Assembly: GCA_030529365.1 (NCBI GenBank)
Contig: JAUMXB010000003.1
Span: 62,001-126,000 of the forward strand
From: Cardiobacteriaceae bacterium
Lineage (GTDB): Bacteria > Pseudomonadota > Gammaproteobacteria > Cardiobacteriales > Cardiobacteriaceae
Direction of reading: 5' to 3'
Length of the DNA: 64,000 bases
Positions within the stretch are counted from its first letter, which is position 1. Every line of letters begins with the position of its first letter. Both the position numbers and the translations under genes were made by a program. Below are positions 1-9,621 of the stretch, piece by piece. The notes under the pieces are model-generated. The model ran no database searches and was not told the DNA's origin. It was given only the letters and a program-made list of their open reading frames with translations.

Positions 1-895
1 TGTAGCGGATTTTTTCGTCGAGGTCGAGGAGGAGCGCGACGTGGTTGTAGAGCGTTTCCGTCCAGTGCGGCGGTCGCGCGGCAAGGTTTTCGCGCCAGAC
101 GATGAGGGGGAGAAGGGCGTTGGCGCCGCTGTGCCCTGCGGCGAAGGGGCAGTGCGGCGCGCGGGTGCAGTGCGCAAGGTAGCGCTCGAAGGTGCGCTGG
201 TAGCTTTTTTCCTGGTGCAGGCGGATGGAGTAGTCGCTTTCAAAGAGATCGACGATGCCGTCGAGCACGATGGCGCGCACGTGTTCGGGGAAGCGCAGGG
301 CGTAGAGGGTCGCGACTTTGGTGCCGTAGGAGTAGGCGACGAGGCTGATTTTTTCGTCACCCAGCGCGCGGCGGATACGGTCGAGGTCGTTCGCGGCTTC
401 GTCGCTGCCGATGTGGGCGAGGAGGCCGGGTTCGCTGTGCGTCTGGCAGTCGGCGACGAATTCGCGGGCGCTGTCGGCAATGGGGTCGCCGTAGTCGTGG
501 CACTGGATGCGCGGGGTGGATAGGCCGACGCCGCGCGGGTCGTAGAAGACGAGGTCGAAGTGTTTTCGCAGGGCGTGGGTGTGGGGATTGTCGTAGAGCG
601 CGGGCTGGATGCCGCTTTGTCCGGGGCCGCCGCTGACAAGGATGAGGCTGCCCAGGCGCTTGCCTTCGGCAGGAATGCGGCTGAGCGCAAGGGTGACGGT
701 GCGGGAGTTGTTCTTGCGCGGGCTGCGGTTGTCGTGATGATAGGCGAGGGGGACGCTGAGCAGGGCGCATTGCATGTGCGGTTCGTCATCCTGCCAGAGG
801 TAGAAGGGGTCTTCTTCGCAGGATTGCCAGGAGAGCGGCGCGGCGTGAAGCGGCAGGTGCAGGAGGGTAAAGAGGGCAAGGAAGAAGATTTTCAT
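1..895 (-). CDS. Secreted alpha/beta hydrolase, TAP-like aminopeptidase family (3' end outside window)
   Basis: The frame starts at an ATG at 895 and stays open to the left window edge, so about 298 N-terminal residues are visible and the C-terminus is missing. Residues 1-19 form a hydrophobic signal peptide ending in HAAP, so the protein is probably exported to the periplasm. The core shows the oxyanion-hole region LVSGGPGQSG (about 87-96), the YDPRGVGLS strand-turn (118-126) and the nucleophile elbow AYSYGT with Ser about 189. This arrangement is typical of tripeptidyl/prolyl aminopeptidase-like alpha/beta hydrolases (TAP family), whose catalytic Asp and His would lie past the window edge. 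Its true substrate cannot be told. Repeat copy 1 lies just upstream of the start. Confidence 0.8.
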   Translation of the reverse strand, partial: MKIFFLALFTLLHLPLHAAPLSWQSCEEDPFYLWQDDEPHMQCALLSVPLAYHHDNRSPRKNNSRTVTLALSRIPAEGKRLGSLILVSGGPGQSGIQPALYDNPHTHALRKHFDLVFYDPRGVGLSTPRIQCHDYGDPIADSAREFVADCQTHSEPGLLAHIGSDEAANDLDRIRRALGDEKISLVAYSYGTKVATLYALRFPEHVRAIVLDGIVDLFESDYSIRLHQEKSYQRTFERYLAHCTRAPHCPFAAGHSGANALLPLIVWRENLAARPPHWTETLYNHVALLLDLDEKIRY

Positions 896-906
896 GTTTT
901 GCTGTT

Positions 907-991
907 TTATAATGATTTTTTACCATAGATAAGCGCTTATTGCGGTAAAATTTATCACGAAAAGCGCTTATGAGTGAGAAAATTTCTCATT
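907..991 (+). repeat. Octamer-pair intergenic repeat, copy 1
   Basis: Two AAGCGCTT octamers at 931-938 and 963-970 with 24 bp between them (one more than usual). The left arm carries TTTTTTACCAT and the right arm GAGAAAATTTCTC. It lies upstream of the hydrolase gene. Confidence 0.9.
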
Positions 992-1064
992 CTATCGGGT
1001 GGTTCTGTATTGCCGTGTGAGGATGGGTTGAAGCCCACCCTCAGTAGGGTTTTGTAAAAATATC

Positions 1065-1152
1065 AAAAATAGTGATTTTTTACCATGATTAAGCGCTTAT
1101 CGTGGGAAATTTTTGCATGACAAGCGCTTGTCTGTGGGAAAAAATCACTATC
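1065..1152. repeat. Octamer-pair intergenic repeat, copy 2
   Basis: Octamers at 1091-1098 and 1122-1129, spacing 23 bp. Both outer arms are of the A type (AAAAATAGT...TTTTTTACC on the left, GGGAAAAAATCACTAT on the right). The right end is 10 bp from the purB stop codon. Confidence 0.9.
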
Positions 1153-1161
1153 ATGTATGGC

Positions 1162-2535
<1,374 letters not shown>

Positions 2536-2546
2536 TTAATAAATCA

Positions 2547-3050
2547 TCAGAAGAAAATCAGGGCGACAAGCCAGAGGCTTGCGGCGGCGAAGAGGGCGGC
2601 GAGAACGTCGTCAATCATGATGCCGAAGCCGCCGGGAATGCGACGGTCAAGCGCGCGGATGGGCGGGGGCTTGAGGATGTCGAAGAGACGGAAGGCGATA
2701 AAGGCGGCCGCGTAGCCCACAAGCGGCGAGCGGGTAAAGAGCGCGGGCGGGATGAGGGCGAGGGTAAGCCAGATGCCGACGAATTCATCCCAGACGATGC
2801 CGCCGAAGTCGTGTACGCCAAGATCGCGCGCGGTTTTGCCGCACAAGTAACAGCCTGCGGCAAAGGCGATAAGGAGGAAAAGGGCGATGAACCACGGCGA
2901 GGGCGATAGCGCTGTCAGCGGAATATAGAGGAGAGCGCCGAGTGCGGTGCCCCAGGTGCCGGGCGCGGGGCGGACAAGGCCGCTGCCAAGGCCGAAGGCA
3001 AGGAAATGCACGGGGTTGCGAATCAGGGATTGCAGGGTATGGGGTTGCAT
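2547..3050 (-). CDS. pgpA: Phosphatidylglycerophosphatase A
   Basis: A 167-residue membrane protein of the PgpA family, which dephosphorylates phosphatidylglycerol phosphate to phosphatidylglycerol at the inner membrane. Diagnostic stretches are the N-terminal GLGSGLVRPAPGTWGT (about 21-36) and the D-x-x-x-GGIVWDEFVG region (about 80-92), which hold the acidic metal/phosphatase residues. Several hydrophobic segments follow. The gene precedes purB by 20 bp. A TATAAT-like hexamer on the minus strand at 3080-3085, 30 bp upstream of the ATG, is a likely -10 box, but no good -35 is seen. Confidence 0.93.
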   Translation of the reverse strand: MQPHTLQSLIRNPVHFLAFGLGSGLVRPAPGTWGTALGALLYIPLTALSPSPWFIALFLLIAFAAGCYLCGKTARDLGVHDFGGIVWDEFVGIWLTLALIPPALFTRSPLVGYAAAFIAFRLFDILKPPPIRALDRRIPGGFGIMIDDVLAALFAAASLWLVALIFF

Positions 3051-3469
3051 GAGGGCAGTGGGGTGGCTGTGGCGGGGGGATTATAGTGGGCGGACGGGGA
3101 AAAGCCTATAGCGCCGAATGATGCGAGCGTTTTTGACGATAAAAGCGCCTTGCGCGGGAAAATATCCGAGGCTAGCGCGCAGAGGATATGGCCATTCAAC
3201 TTTAACCATTAACTCAGCGCTTACTGCCAAATTCAGCAAATACGCACGGATGTGGAGAATTTGCAGGAAGCTCCCGTTTGCGGGGAGGAAACGGATTGGT
3301 TGGGACTAAACAATACTGTCTAAAAACTGTGATTGTGGAATGACGATTTTTCTCTTGCCGTTTGAGCAATAGAAAACAGAAAATCTTTTTTTTAATTTGC
3401 TGTTCTGCACGTTGCGGTATGCAGGTTTTGTTCCGTTATATCTTTTTTGGAAACTGGAATTTGCAGAAA
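3051..3469. other. Intergenic stretch, no gene recognised
   Basis: About 420 bp between the pgpA start and the 3' end of the GNAT gene. It contains the pgpA -10 candidate (3080-3085, minus strand) and becomes A/T-rich towards the GNAT gene. The short open frame at 3118-3309 (plus) has no ribosome-binding site and no family resemblance. I see no RNA gene or octamer repeat here. Confidence 0.5.
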
Positions 3470-3940
3470 CTACAGCTTGCAAATCATGATGTAGTCTTCT
3501 TCATTTTCATGAGCAACTTCAAACCCCAATTTTTTATACATGCGCACGGCATGGTTTGCTTTTTGAACCGACAATGAAACTTGCTTGTAATTTTGCGCTT
3601 TCAAGGTCAAAAGAATTTGTTTCATAAGCGCTGTTCCAATACCAAAATTTCTGTACTCTTTGAGGAGAGAAATTGAAAGGGATGGCGTTTCATCATCAAT
3701 ATGCCCGTAATCATTTACTATGCGGGTCCATACTGCTCCTATTATTTTTCCCTCAACTTCTGCAACATAACAGACATCATTTTTCTTGCCGAAATCTGAA
3801 ATATATATCTGCAAATCGGGATGTTTTACAATATCTTTGGGTGGCGCCTGTGCGCCTTCAGGAATGAAAATCGCCTCATATAGAAAGGTTTCCAATATTT
3901 CAGTTTCGCATGGTTTCAATTCTCTTATTTGATAATGCAT
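3470..3940 (-). CDS. GNAT-family N-acetyltransferase
   Basis: A 156-residue protein with the GNAT acetyl-CoA fold. The first strands include YVAEVEGKIIGAVWTRI (about 76-92). The acetyl-CoA pyrophosphate-binding loop is LLKEYRNFGIGTALMKQIL (about 110-128), with the R/Q-x-x-G-x-G/A pattern. The C-terminal ALKAQNYKQVSLSVQKAN...AVRMYKKLGFEV is classic for the family. The acceptor substrate is unknown. The gene is clearly A/T-richer than pgpA, purB and uvrD, which suggests recent acquisition. It stands alone, with a long palindrome and repeat copy 3 on its upstream side. Confidence 0.85.
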   Translation of the reverse strand: MHYQIRELKPCETEILETFLYEAIFIPEGAQAPPKDIVKHPDLQIYISDFGKKNDVCYVAEVEGKIIGAVWTRIVNDYGHIDDETPSLSISLLKEYRNFGIGTALMKQILLTLKAQNYKQVSLSVQKANHAVRMYKKLGFEVAHENEEDYIMICKL

Positions 3941-4038
3941 GTTGGCCTCCAGTTGGTATTATATTTCGTTTTTATAAATCGGCAGCAATTCCAGCAAATG
4001 ATGACTGCCAAATCTGAAAACAGGTGATGTGGCTGCTT

Positions 4039-4121
4039 CCCCAAAAATGGCATGGGATTTTTCTCTTAACTCTTTGAACAAAAGGCTTTGTTCAAAGAAT
4101 TGTCCATGCCATTTTTCGGGG
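4039..4121. repeat. Long nested quasi-palindrome
   Basis: An outer stem pairs 4039-4055 (CCCCAAAAATGGCATGG) with 4104-4121. An inner perfect stem CTTTGAACAAA (4072-4082) pairs with TTTGTTCAAAG (4087-4097) around a 4-nt AGGC loop. It is followed by a second hairpin at about 4142-4171 (GGCCGG...CCGGCC). It lies in the 470-bp gap between GNAT and uvrD, which otherwise holds only repeat copy 3. Confidence 0.8.
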
Positions 4122-4315
4122 GGGCTCCGCTATATTCGCAGGCCGGATTGCGTTGCTGCGCAACCCGGCCTTGTCTGCCAAAAGCGCTTGCGGATGATAA
4201 TTGGTCTCCGAGTGCTACAGGCGGAATGCCCGTGCAGGCTGACGCAGGGAGAGGGTCAAGCGCTTTTTTGGAGAGGCGGCTGCCGCGCAGGGTATTTTCA
4301 TGATATTGCGTTTTT

Positions 4316-4397
4316 GTGAGAAATTTTCTCACTATAAGCGCTTATCGATGATAAAAAATTACTATAATAAGCGCTTGTAATAGTAATTTTTTATCAC
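4316..4397. repeat. Octamer-pair intergenic repeat, copy 3 (rearranged)
   Basis: Octamers at 4336-4343 and 4369-4376 with 25 bp between them. The central module is of the TAAAAAATTACTATAAT type, which is normally found at the outer end. The left arm is GAGAAATTTTCTC. It lies 16 bp from the uvrD stop. Confidence 0.85.
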
Positions 4398-4412
4398 GGA
4401 TATTGTTGCGAA

Positions 4413-6575
4413 TCAGCATTTTTGCAGGTTGGCGTAGGCGAGTACCAGCCATTTTTCGCCAGCAGCAAAGCGGATGAGGGCGCGGGCATGTGCGCCGCTG
4501 CCTTCCAGTGCGAGTACACAGCCTTCGCCGAATTTGCCGTGCCGCACCATGTCGCCCATGCGCAGGCCGCCGTGATCGGCGCTGGGCATGGCGCGGTTTT
4601 CCTGGCGGCGGTAATGGCTGATGCCTTCATAGACCATGGGGCGAATGGCTTCGAGCAGGTCTGGCGGGATTTCATGAATGAAACGCGATGGTTGCGGATA
4701 GTTTTCCTGCCCCTGGAAGCGGCGGCGTTCGGCGAAGCACAGGGTGAGGCGTTCTTCGGCGCGGGTCATGCCCACGTAGGCAAGACGCCGTTCTTCTTCG
4801 AGGCGGTCGGCATCTTCGATGGAACGGCTGCCTGGAAAGAGTCCTTCTTCCATGCCGACGATGAACACGTTGGGAAATTCCAGCCCTTTGGCGCTGTGCA
4901 GAGTCATGAGCTGCACGGCGTCCACGCCTTCTTCGGCCTGGCCGTCGCCAGCATCGAGGGCGGCATCGGCGAGGAAGCTCATCAGGCGGTCGTCTTCCGG
5001 GGAAGTGGTCATGTCCACATAGGTGCCGGCGTTGATGAGTTCGTCCAGGTTTTCGCGCCGCGCTTCGGCCTGCTCCTTGCCGCTGTCTTCATGCATGGCA
5101 TAGAGGCCGGAGTCGTGCACGACAGTATGGAGCGCTTTTTTGAGCGATGGATCGGCCTTGACGTTTGCCGTCAACTGCCTGACCAGTGCGACAAAGCCGG
5201 TCAAAGCGCCTGCCGCGCGGGCGGAAAACAGCGACGGCAAATCGCCCTGCTGCAACACTTCCCAGAGCGACAATCCATGCTCACGCGCCAGTTCGCGTAA
5301 TTGCGCGAGCGTTTTTGCGCCGATGCCGCGCGGCGGCGTATTGATGACGCGCTCCAGCGCGCCGTCGTCCTGCGGATACTGGGTAAGGCGCAGATAGGCG
5401 AGCGCATCCTTGATTTCCGCGCGTTCGAAAAAGCGCAGGCCGCCATACACGCGGTACGGCACACGTTGCTGCAGCATCAGCTCCTCGAAAACGCGCGATT
5501 GCGCATTGGAGCGGTAGAGCAGGGCGCAATCGGAAAAACGCCCGCCTTTGTCCACCCAGGCGCGGATTTCGTCCACCACATAACGCGCTTCATCGTATTC
5601 ATTGAGCGCCGGATAGACACGCACCAGCTCGCCCTGCCGCCCGTCGCTCCAAAGCGCCTTGCCGAGACGGCGATCATTCTTGGCAATCACCGCATTGGCG
5701 GCATCGAGAATGCGCTGGGTCGAGCGGTAATTCTGCTCCAGCCGCACTGTGGCCAGATCGGCAAATTGCCGGTCCAGCGAGAGAATGTTTTCCACTTTCG
5801 CGCCGCGCCAGCCGTAGATGGACTGATCGTCGTCTCCCACCACAAAAAGCGCCGCGCCGCCGCCAACCAGCAATTGCACAAGGCGAAACTGCAAGGCATT
5901 GGTATCCTGGAATTCATCGACGAGCACGGCCTGGAAGCGCGACTGGTAATGCGCGCGAACCGCTTCCTGTGTTTGCAGCAGTTCCACCGTAAGCAGCAGC
6001 AGCTCGGCAAAATCCATCGTGCCCTGGGTGCGGCAGCGCGCTTCGTAGTCGGCATAAAACTCGCGGATGGCGCTGTCGGCGGGATGCACGCTGGCAGGCA
6101 CATCGGCGGCGCGCAATCCGTCTTCCTTGAACGCATTGATTCGGGCGCACATTTGCTTGGGCGCGAGAATATCCTCGTCCCAGTTGCGCTCGCGCATCAT
6201 GCGCTTGACCATGCGCAGCTGGTCTTCGCTGTCCATGATCACGAATTGGCTCGGCCAGCCCATGCTTTCGGCGTGACGGCGCAACATGCGATGGCAGATG
6301 CCGTGGAACGTACCTACCCACAATTGCCCCAAAGGCCGCTCCAGGGCCGCTTCGAGACGCTCGCGCATTTCGCGCGCCGCCTTGTTGGTAAAGGTGAGCG
6401 CCAGCAGCGCGAAAGGAGACAGGCCCTCGACCGCCATCAGCCATTGCATGCGCTGCACCAGCACCCGCGTTTTGCCGCTGCCCGCACCGGCAATGACCCG
6501 CACCGCACGGGCATCATGCGTGACCGCTTCGCGCTGGCGCTCGTTCAGCCCGGCCAAAATCGTACTGACATCCAT
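4413..6575 (-). CDS. uvrD: DNA helicase II (UvrD)
   Basis: A 720-residue superfamily 1A helicase that unwinds DNA 3'-5' in nucleotide excision and mismatch repair. Motifs in order: Q-motif LNERQREAV, Walker A GAGSGKT, motif II VDEFQDTN, motif III GDDDQSIYGWRGA, motif V TLHSAKGLEF and motif VI YVGMTRAEERL. It ends with the UvrD-type C-terminal domain (GDMVRHGKFGEG) that binds RNA polymerase in E. coli. The longer frame to 6734 runs through the tRNA gene and is rejected. MDVSTILAGLNERQ at 6575 has a GGCGG ribosome-binding site and gives the usual length. A second, Rep-type helicase is encoded at 36.9 kb. Confidence 0.97.
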   Translation of the reverse strand: MDVSTILAGLNERQREAVTHDARAVRVIAGAGSGKTRVLVQRMQWLMAVEGLSPFALLALTFTNKAAREMRERLEAALERPLGQLWVGTFHGICHRMLRRHAESMGWPSQFVIMDSEDQLRMVKRMMRERNWDEDILAPKQMCARINAFKEDGLRAADVPASVHPADSAIREFYADYEARCRTQGTMDFAELLLLTVELLQTQEAVRAHYQSRFQAVLVDEFQDTNALQFRLVQLLVGGGAALFVVGDDDQSIYGWRGAKVENILSLDRQFADLATVRLEQNYRSTQRILDAANAVIAKNDRRLGKALWSDGRQGELVRVYPALNEYDEARYVVDEIRAWVDKGGRFSDCALLYRSNAQSRVFEELMLQQRVPYRVYGGLRFFERAEIKDALAYLRLTQYPQDDGALERVINTPPRGIGAKTLAQLRELAREHGLSLWEVLQQGDLPSLFSARAAGALTGFVALVRQLTANVKADPSLKKALHTVVHDSGLYAMHEDSGKEQAEARRENLDELINAGTYVDMTTSPEDDRLMSFLADAALDAGDGQAEEGVDAVQLMTLHSAKGLEFPNVFIVGMEEGLFPGSRSIEDADRLEEERRLAYVGMTRAEERLTLCFAERRRFQGQENYPQPSRFIHEIPPDLLEAIRPMVYEGISHYRRQENRAMPSADHGGLRMGDMVRHGKFGEGCVLALEGSGAHARALIRFAAGEKWLVLAYANLQKC

Positions 6576-6654
6576 CAGCCATCCGCCTTTATTCAAACCG
6601 ACAAAGCGCGCCATTGTAGCCAAGCGCCGTCGTAAAAAAAATCGGAAATGCCTC

Positions 6655-6683
6655 TTGACGCCCCCATGGCAAATCCGCATAAT
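6655..6683 (+). promoter_or_regulatory. Sigma-70-type promoter of tRNA-Met
   Basis: TTGACG at 6655-6660 and CATAAT at 6678-6683, separated by 17 bp, ending 20 bp before the mature tRNA 5' end. The short G/C-rich GCGCCGC follows the -10 box. Confidence 0.75.
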
Positions 6684-6702
6684 GCGCCGCTCCAAAACGG
6701 AG

Positions 6703-6778
6703 GCTACGTAGCTCAGTTGGTTAGAGCACATCACTCATAATGATGGGGTCCCCTGTTCGAGTCAGGGCGTAGCCACCA
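6703..6778 (+). tRNA. tRNA-Met (CAT, elongator)
   Basis: A 76-nt cloverleaf with encoded CCA. The acceptor stem GGCTACG pairs with CGTAGCC. The D-arm is GCTCAGTTGGTTAGAGC. The anticodon arm has loop CTCATAA with anticodon CAT, and the T-loop is TTCGAGT. The sequence is nearly identical to the E. coli elongator tRNA-Met and lacks the C:A mismatch at the first acceptor pair expected of an initiator. Confidence 0.96.
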
Positions 6779-6839
6779 CCTCTTATCGCATTTGCGTCTT
6801 CCTGCTGCGTTTTTTAACGCGTTATTTGCAAAGATTTTC

Positions 6840-6868
6840 TTGATTCTTCATGAAGAATAATTTATAGT
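6840..6868 (+). promoter_or_regulatory. Promoter of the M15-like peptidase gene
   Basis: TTGATT at 6840-6845 and TATAGT at 6863-6868 with 17 bp spacing, 34 bp before the ATG. An inverted repeat TTCTTCATGAAGAA (6845-6858) lies between the boxes and could be an operator. Confidence 0.65.
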
Positions 6869-6901
6869 CGCCGCGTTTACCCGTTCTTCAGTGAAGAAAT
6901 C

Positions 6902-7519
6902 ATGAAAAAAGACTCTGTAAACCGCCCCGTCACGTTCGAAGATTTTGAACATGGCACCAATTGCCCCTGCTGCACCCGCACTGCGCGCCGCACCTTCCTC
7001 AAGGCTGCCGCCATCAGCACTGCCGGCCTGCTCCTTCCTACCCAGTGGGCACAAGCGGCTTCCAGCCGTGAACGCATGATCAAGATGAGCAATCCGCATA
7101 CCGGAGAGAACATCCGCACCGTGTTCTGGACGCCCGATTACGGCTACATCCAGCCGGCGATGGAACAGATCAATACCTTCTTCCGCGATTTCCGCGAGAA
7201 CAAGATCGTTTCCGTGGATATCGACCTGTTGAACATCCTGCATTACATCCAGTCCAATGTGGGCATGAACCGCACCATTTCCCTGCACAGCGGCTACCGC
7301 TCGCCTTCTACCAACGCCATGCTGTCGCGCCGTTCGCGCAACGTGGGCAAGCAGAGTTACCACATGAAGGCACAGGCGGCCGACATTTCCATCCAGGGCT
7401 TCAATTCGCGCGAGCTGCGCACCATTGCCATGAACCTGAATGCCGGTGGCGTGGGCGTGTATCGCGGTTCCAATTTCATTCACGTGGATTCCGGCCCGGT
7501 ACGCACCTGGCGCTATTGA
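6902..7519 (+). CDS. Tat-exported DUF882/YcbK-type M15 peptidase-like protein
   Basis: A 205-residue protein. The N-terminal RRTFLK at about 29-34, a hydrophobic stretch and AQAA form a twin-arginine signal peptide, so it is folded before export to the periplasm. The mature part has the D,D-carboxypeptidase (peptidase M15) zinc pattern: LHSGYRSPSTN (about 133-143), SYHMKAQAAD (156-165, His and Asp ligands) and FIHVDSG (194-200, His). The family includes E. coli YcbK/MepK, a murein endopeptidase, so a role in peptidoglycan remodelling is likely. A ribosome-binding site GAAGAAAT precedes the ATG. The gene is monocistronic, with its own promoter and a strong terminator. Confidence 0.88.
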   Translation: MKKDSVNRPVTFEDFEHGTNCPCCTRTARRTFLKAAAISTAGLLLPTQWAQAASSRERMIKMSNPHTGENIRTVFWTPDYGYIQPAMEQINTFFRDFRENKIVSVDIDLLNILHYIQSNVGMNRTISLHSGYRSPSTNAMLSRRSRNVGKQSYHMKAQAADISIQGFNSRELRTIAMNLNAGGVGVYRGSNFIHVDSGPVRTWRY

Positions 7520-7544
7520 TGTCTTTCTATGGCACAATGTCCAC

Positions 7545-7575
7545 AAAAATCCCCGCCTTGACGGGGATTTTTTCT
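7545..7575 (+). terminator. Rho-independent terminator after the M15 gene
   Basis: Stem AAATCCCCG / CGGGGATTT with loop CCTTGA followed by a T-run. It lies 26 bp after the stop codon. Confidence 0.9.
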
Positions 7576-7733
7576 TTCTGATGCTTGAGTTAGCTCGTTT
7601 TTGATATATCAAGCGCAGATTATTTTTTGGCGGACATTGCAAGCAATATTCCTGCAATCGCTGCGCGACCGCAGTTTGAGACCTTGCCTACCAAATGGTG
7701 GATGAAGCGTGCACTTGCGCAGAAGATTGCAAG

Positions 7734-9518
7734 CTACTGTCCGCGCATGAAAAGCTTGTCGAGGTCGGCGAGGGAGAGCTGTGTCCAGGTGGGGCGGCCG
7801 TGGTTGCACTGGTTGGCGGATGGAGTGGCTTCCATGTCGCGCAGGAGGCGGTTCATTTCGTTGATGGAGAGGGCGTCGTGGGCGCGCACTGCCTTGTGGC
7901 AGGCGAGCGTGGAGAGGATTCGTTCGTGCAGGCGCTCGAGCTGGCGGGTGGCGGGGTAGTCGCGCAGTTCGGCGAGCACGTCGCCGAGCAGGGTGGCGGC
8001 GGGTGCGCGTTTCAGCAGGCTGGGCAGGGCGGTGATGCGGATGTGGTCTTTTTCCGCCTGCCAGTCGAAGCCGAGTTGCCTGAGGTAGGCGCCGTGCTGT
8101 TCGAGGTTGTCGGCATCGACGGCATCGATGGCGAGCTTTTCCGGGACGAGGAGGCGCTGCGCGGGCACGGTTTGTGCGTGGTGCTGCGCTTTCAGGCGTT
8201 CATAGACGATGCGTTCGTGCGCGGCGTGCATGTCGATGAGGATGAGGCCGTGGGCGTTTTGCGCGAGGATGTAGATGCCGTGCAACTGGCCGAGCGCGTA
8301 GCCGAGCGGATGCTCGTCTGCTTCCTGTGCTTCGGGTTCGCGGGCGGACAGGGGCGCGGCGGGGATTTGGCTCGCCCATTGGTAATAGGCGGCGCTTTCG
8401 GCGATTTTGCCGCGCGACGGGGCACTGGCGCGCGGAAAGGCGATGGGCGTTTGCTTTGGCGGCGATGACAGGATGGGCGAGGGCGCGGCAGCGCGCGGGG
8501 CGTTTTGCGGCTGGGGTTCGGGCGCTTTGGGGACGATGCGGTGGCCGCGCAGGGCGTGGTTCAGAGTGCTGTAGATGAAGTCGTGCGTCATGCGTGCTTC
8601 GCGGAAGCGCACTTCGTGTTTGGCCGGGTGGGCGTTGACGTCAACGAGTTCGGGGTTGATGTCGAGATGGAGCACGAAGACGGGATGGCGTCCGCCGTAG
8701 AGCACGTCTTCATAGGCTTGCTTGATGGCGTGGACGATGACTTTGTCGCGGATCATGCGGCCGTTGATGAAGAAGTGCTGGCGGTCGGCCTGGCTGTGGC
8801 TGAAGGTGGGCAGCCCCACGCGGCCCCAGAGGCGCATGTCGGCATTTTGCGCATCGACGGGCACGGATTGCTCGAGCATGTCGTCGCCCATGACGCTTGC
8901 GATGCGCGCATCGTCGCTGTCGCCGCCGTAGCGGGCGAGGATTTTGCCGTTGTCCCTGAGGGTGAGGGTGATGCCGGGGTGGCTCAGGGCAAGATGCTGC
9001 ACGAGTTGCTGGATGTGCTGGCGTTCGGTGCGTTCGCTTTTCAGGAATTTCTTGCGCGCCGGGGTGTTGTAGAACAGATCGCGGATGTCGATGGTGGTGC
9101 CGACGGGGTGCGGCGCGGGGGCGATGTCCATGCCGAGATGCGGGGTGATGCGGTAGCCGTGTTCGCTTTCCGCCTGGCGGCTGGTGAGCGTGGTTTTGGC
9201 GATGGAGGCGATGCTCGGCAGCGCTTCGCCGCGAAAGCCGAGGGTGAGGACGTGTTCGAGGTCGTCGAAGGTTTTGATTTTGCTGGTGGCGTGCGTGGCG
9301 AAAGCGAGGGCGAGGTCGTCGGGGTGAATGCCTGCGCCGTCGTCACGCACGGTGATGCGCTTGCCGCCCGCTTCTTCGATGTCGATATCGATGTTTGTCG
9401 CGCCGGCATCGATGGCGTTTTCCACCACTTCTTTCACGACGGAAGCGGGGCGTTCGATGACTTCGCCAGCGGCGATCTGGTTGATGAGGTGGGCGGGGAG
9501 CTGGGCAATACGGGGCAT
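7734..9518 (-). CDS. mutL: DNA mismatch repair protein MutL
   Basis: A 594-residue GHKL ATPase that links MutS mismatch recognition to strand incision and UvrD. The N-terminal ATPase motifs are all visible: motif I VVKEVVENAIDAGA, motif II DDGAGI, motif III TLGFRGEALPSI with HATSKI, and the transducer domain with AHPAKHEVRF. A low-complexity linker at about 330-400 leads to the C-terminal dimerisation domain. The C-terminus has no DQHAxxE metal motif (it reads IDMHAAHER), so it may lack the intrinsic nicking activity of MutH-less species. The ATG at 9518 (MPRIAQLP) was chosen. A longer frame to 9554 only adds sequence from repeat copy 4. Confidence 0.95.
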   Translation of the reverse strand: MPRIAQLPAHLINQIAAGEVIERPASVVKEVVENAIDAGATNIDIDIEEAGGKRITVRDDGAGIHPDDLALAFATHATSKIKTFDDLEHVLTLGFRGEALPSIASIAKTTLTSRQAESEHGYRITPHLGMDIAPAPHPVGTTIDIRDLFYNTPARKKFLKSERTERQHIQQLVQHLALSHPGITLTLRDNGKILARYGGDSDDARIASVMGDDMLEQSVPVDAQNADMRLWGRVGLPTFSHSQADRQHFFINGRMIRDKVIVHAIKQAYEDVLYGGRHPVFVLHLDINPELVDVNAHPAKHEVRFREARMTHDFIYSTLNHALRGHRIVPKAPEPQPQNAPRAAAPSPILSSPPKQTPIAFPRASAPSRGKIAESAAYYQWASQIPAAPLSAREPEAQEADEHPLGYALGQLHGIYILAQNAHGLILIDMHAAHERIVYERLKAQHHAQTVPAQRLLVPEKLAIDAVDADNLEQHGAYLRQLGFDWQAEKDHIRITALPSLLKRAPAATLLGDVLAELRDYPATRQLERLHERILSTLACHKAVRAHDALSINEMNRLLRDMEATPSANQCNHGRPTWTQLSLADLDKLFMRGQ

Positions 9519-9525
9519 GTTATAA

Positions 9526-9621
9526 AAGGTTAAAAAATAGTGGTTTTTTATCATGATTAAGCGCTTATGTTGAGAAAAATTCTCGTTATAAGCGCTTGTT
9601 GGTGAGAAAAAATGATGATGG
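9526..9621 (+). repeat. Octamer-pair intergenic repeat, copy 4
   Basis: Octamers at 9559-9566 and 9590-9597, spacing 23 bp. The A arm (TAAAAAATAGTGGTTTTTTA) abuts the mutL start. The element is the first unit of the repeat array that continues to 10.11 kb. Confidence 0.9.

Noticed and set aside
3118-3309. Small plus-strand gene in the pgpA/GNAT gap
   Set aside because: No ribosome-binding site, odd composition and no family resemblance.
5301-6635. A 444-codon plus-strand frame opposite uvrD
   Set aside because: Shadow of uvrD with His/Arg/Ala-rich composition, no ribosome-binding site and no family match. The same holds for long antisense frames at 8505-9533, 13685-14965 and 57761-59404.
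6576-6734. Upstream extension of uvrD through the tRNA gene
   Set aside because: The extra residues come from tRNA-Met and its promoter; homologues start at MDVSTIL (6575).
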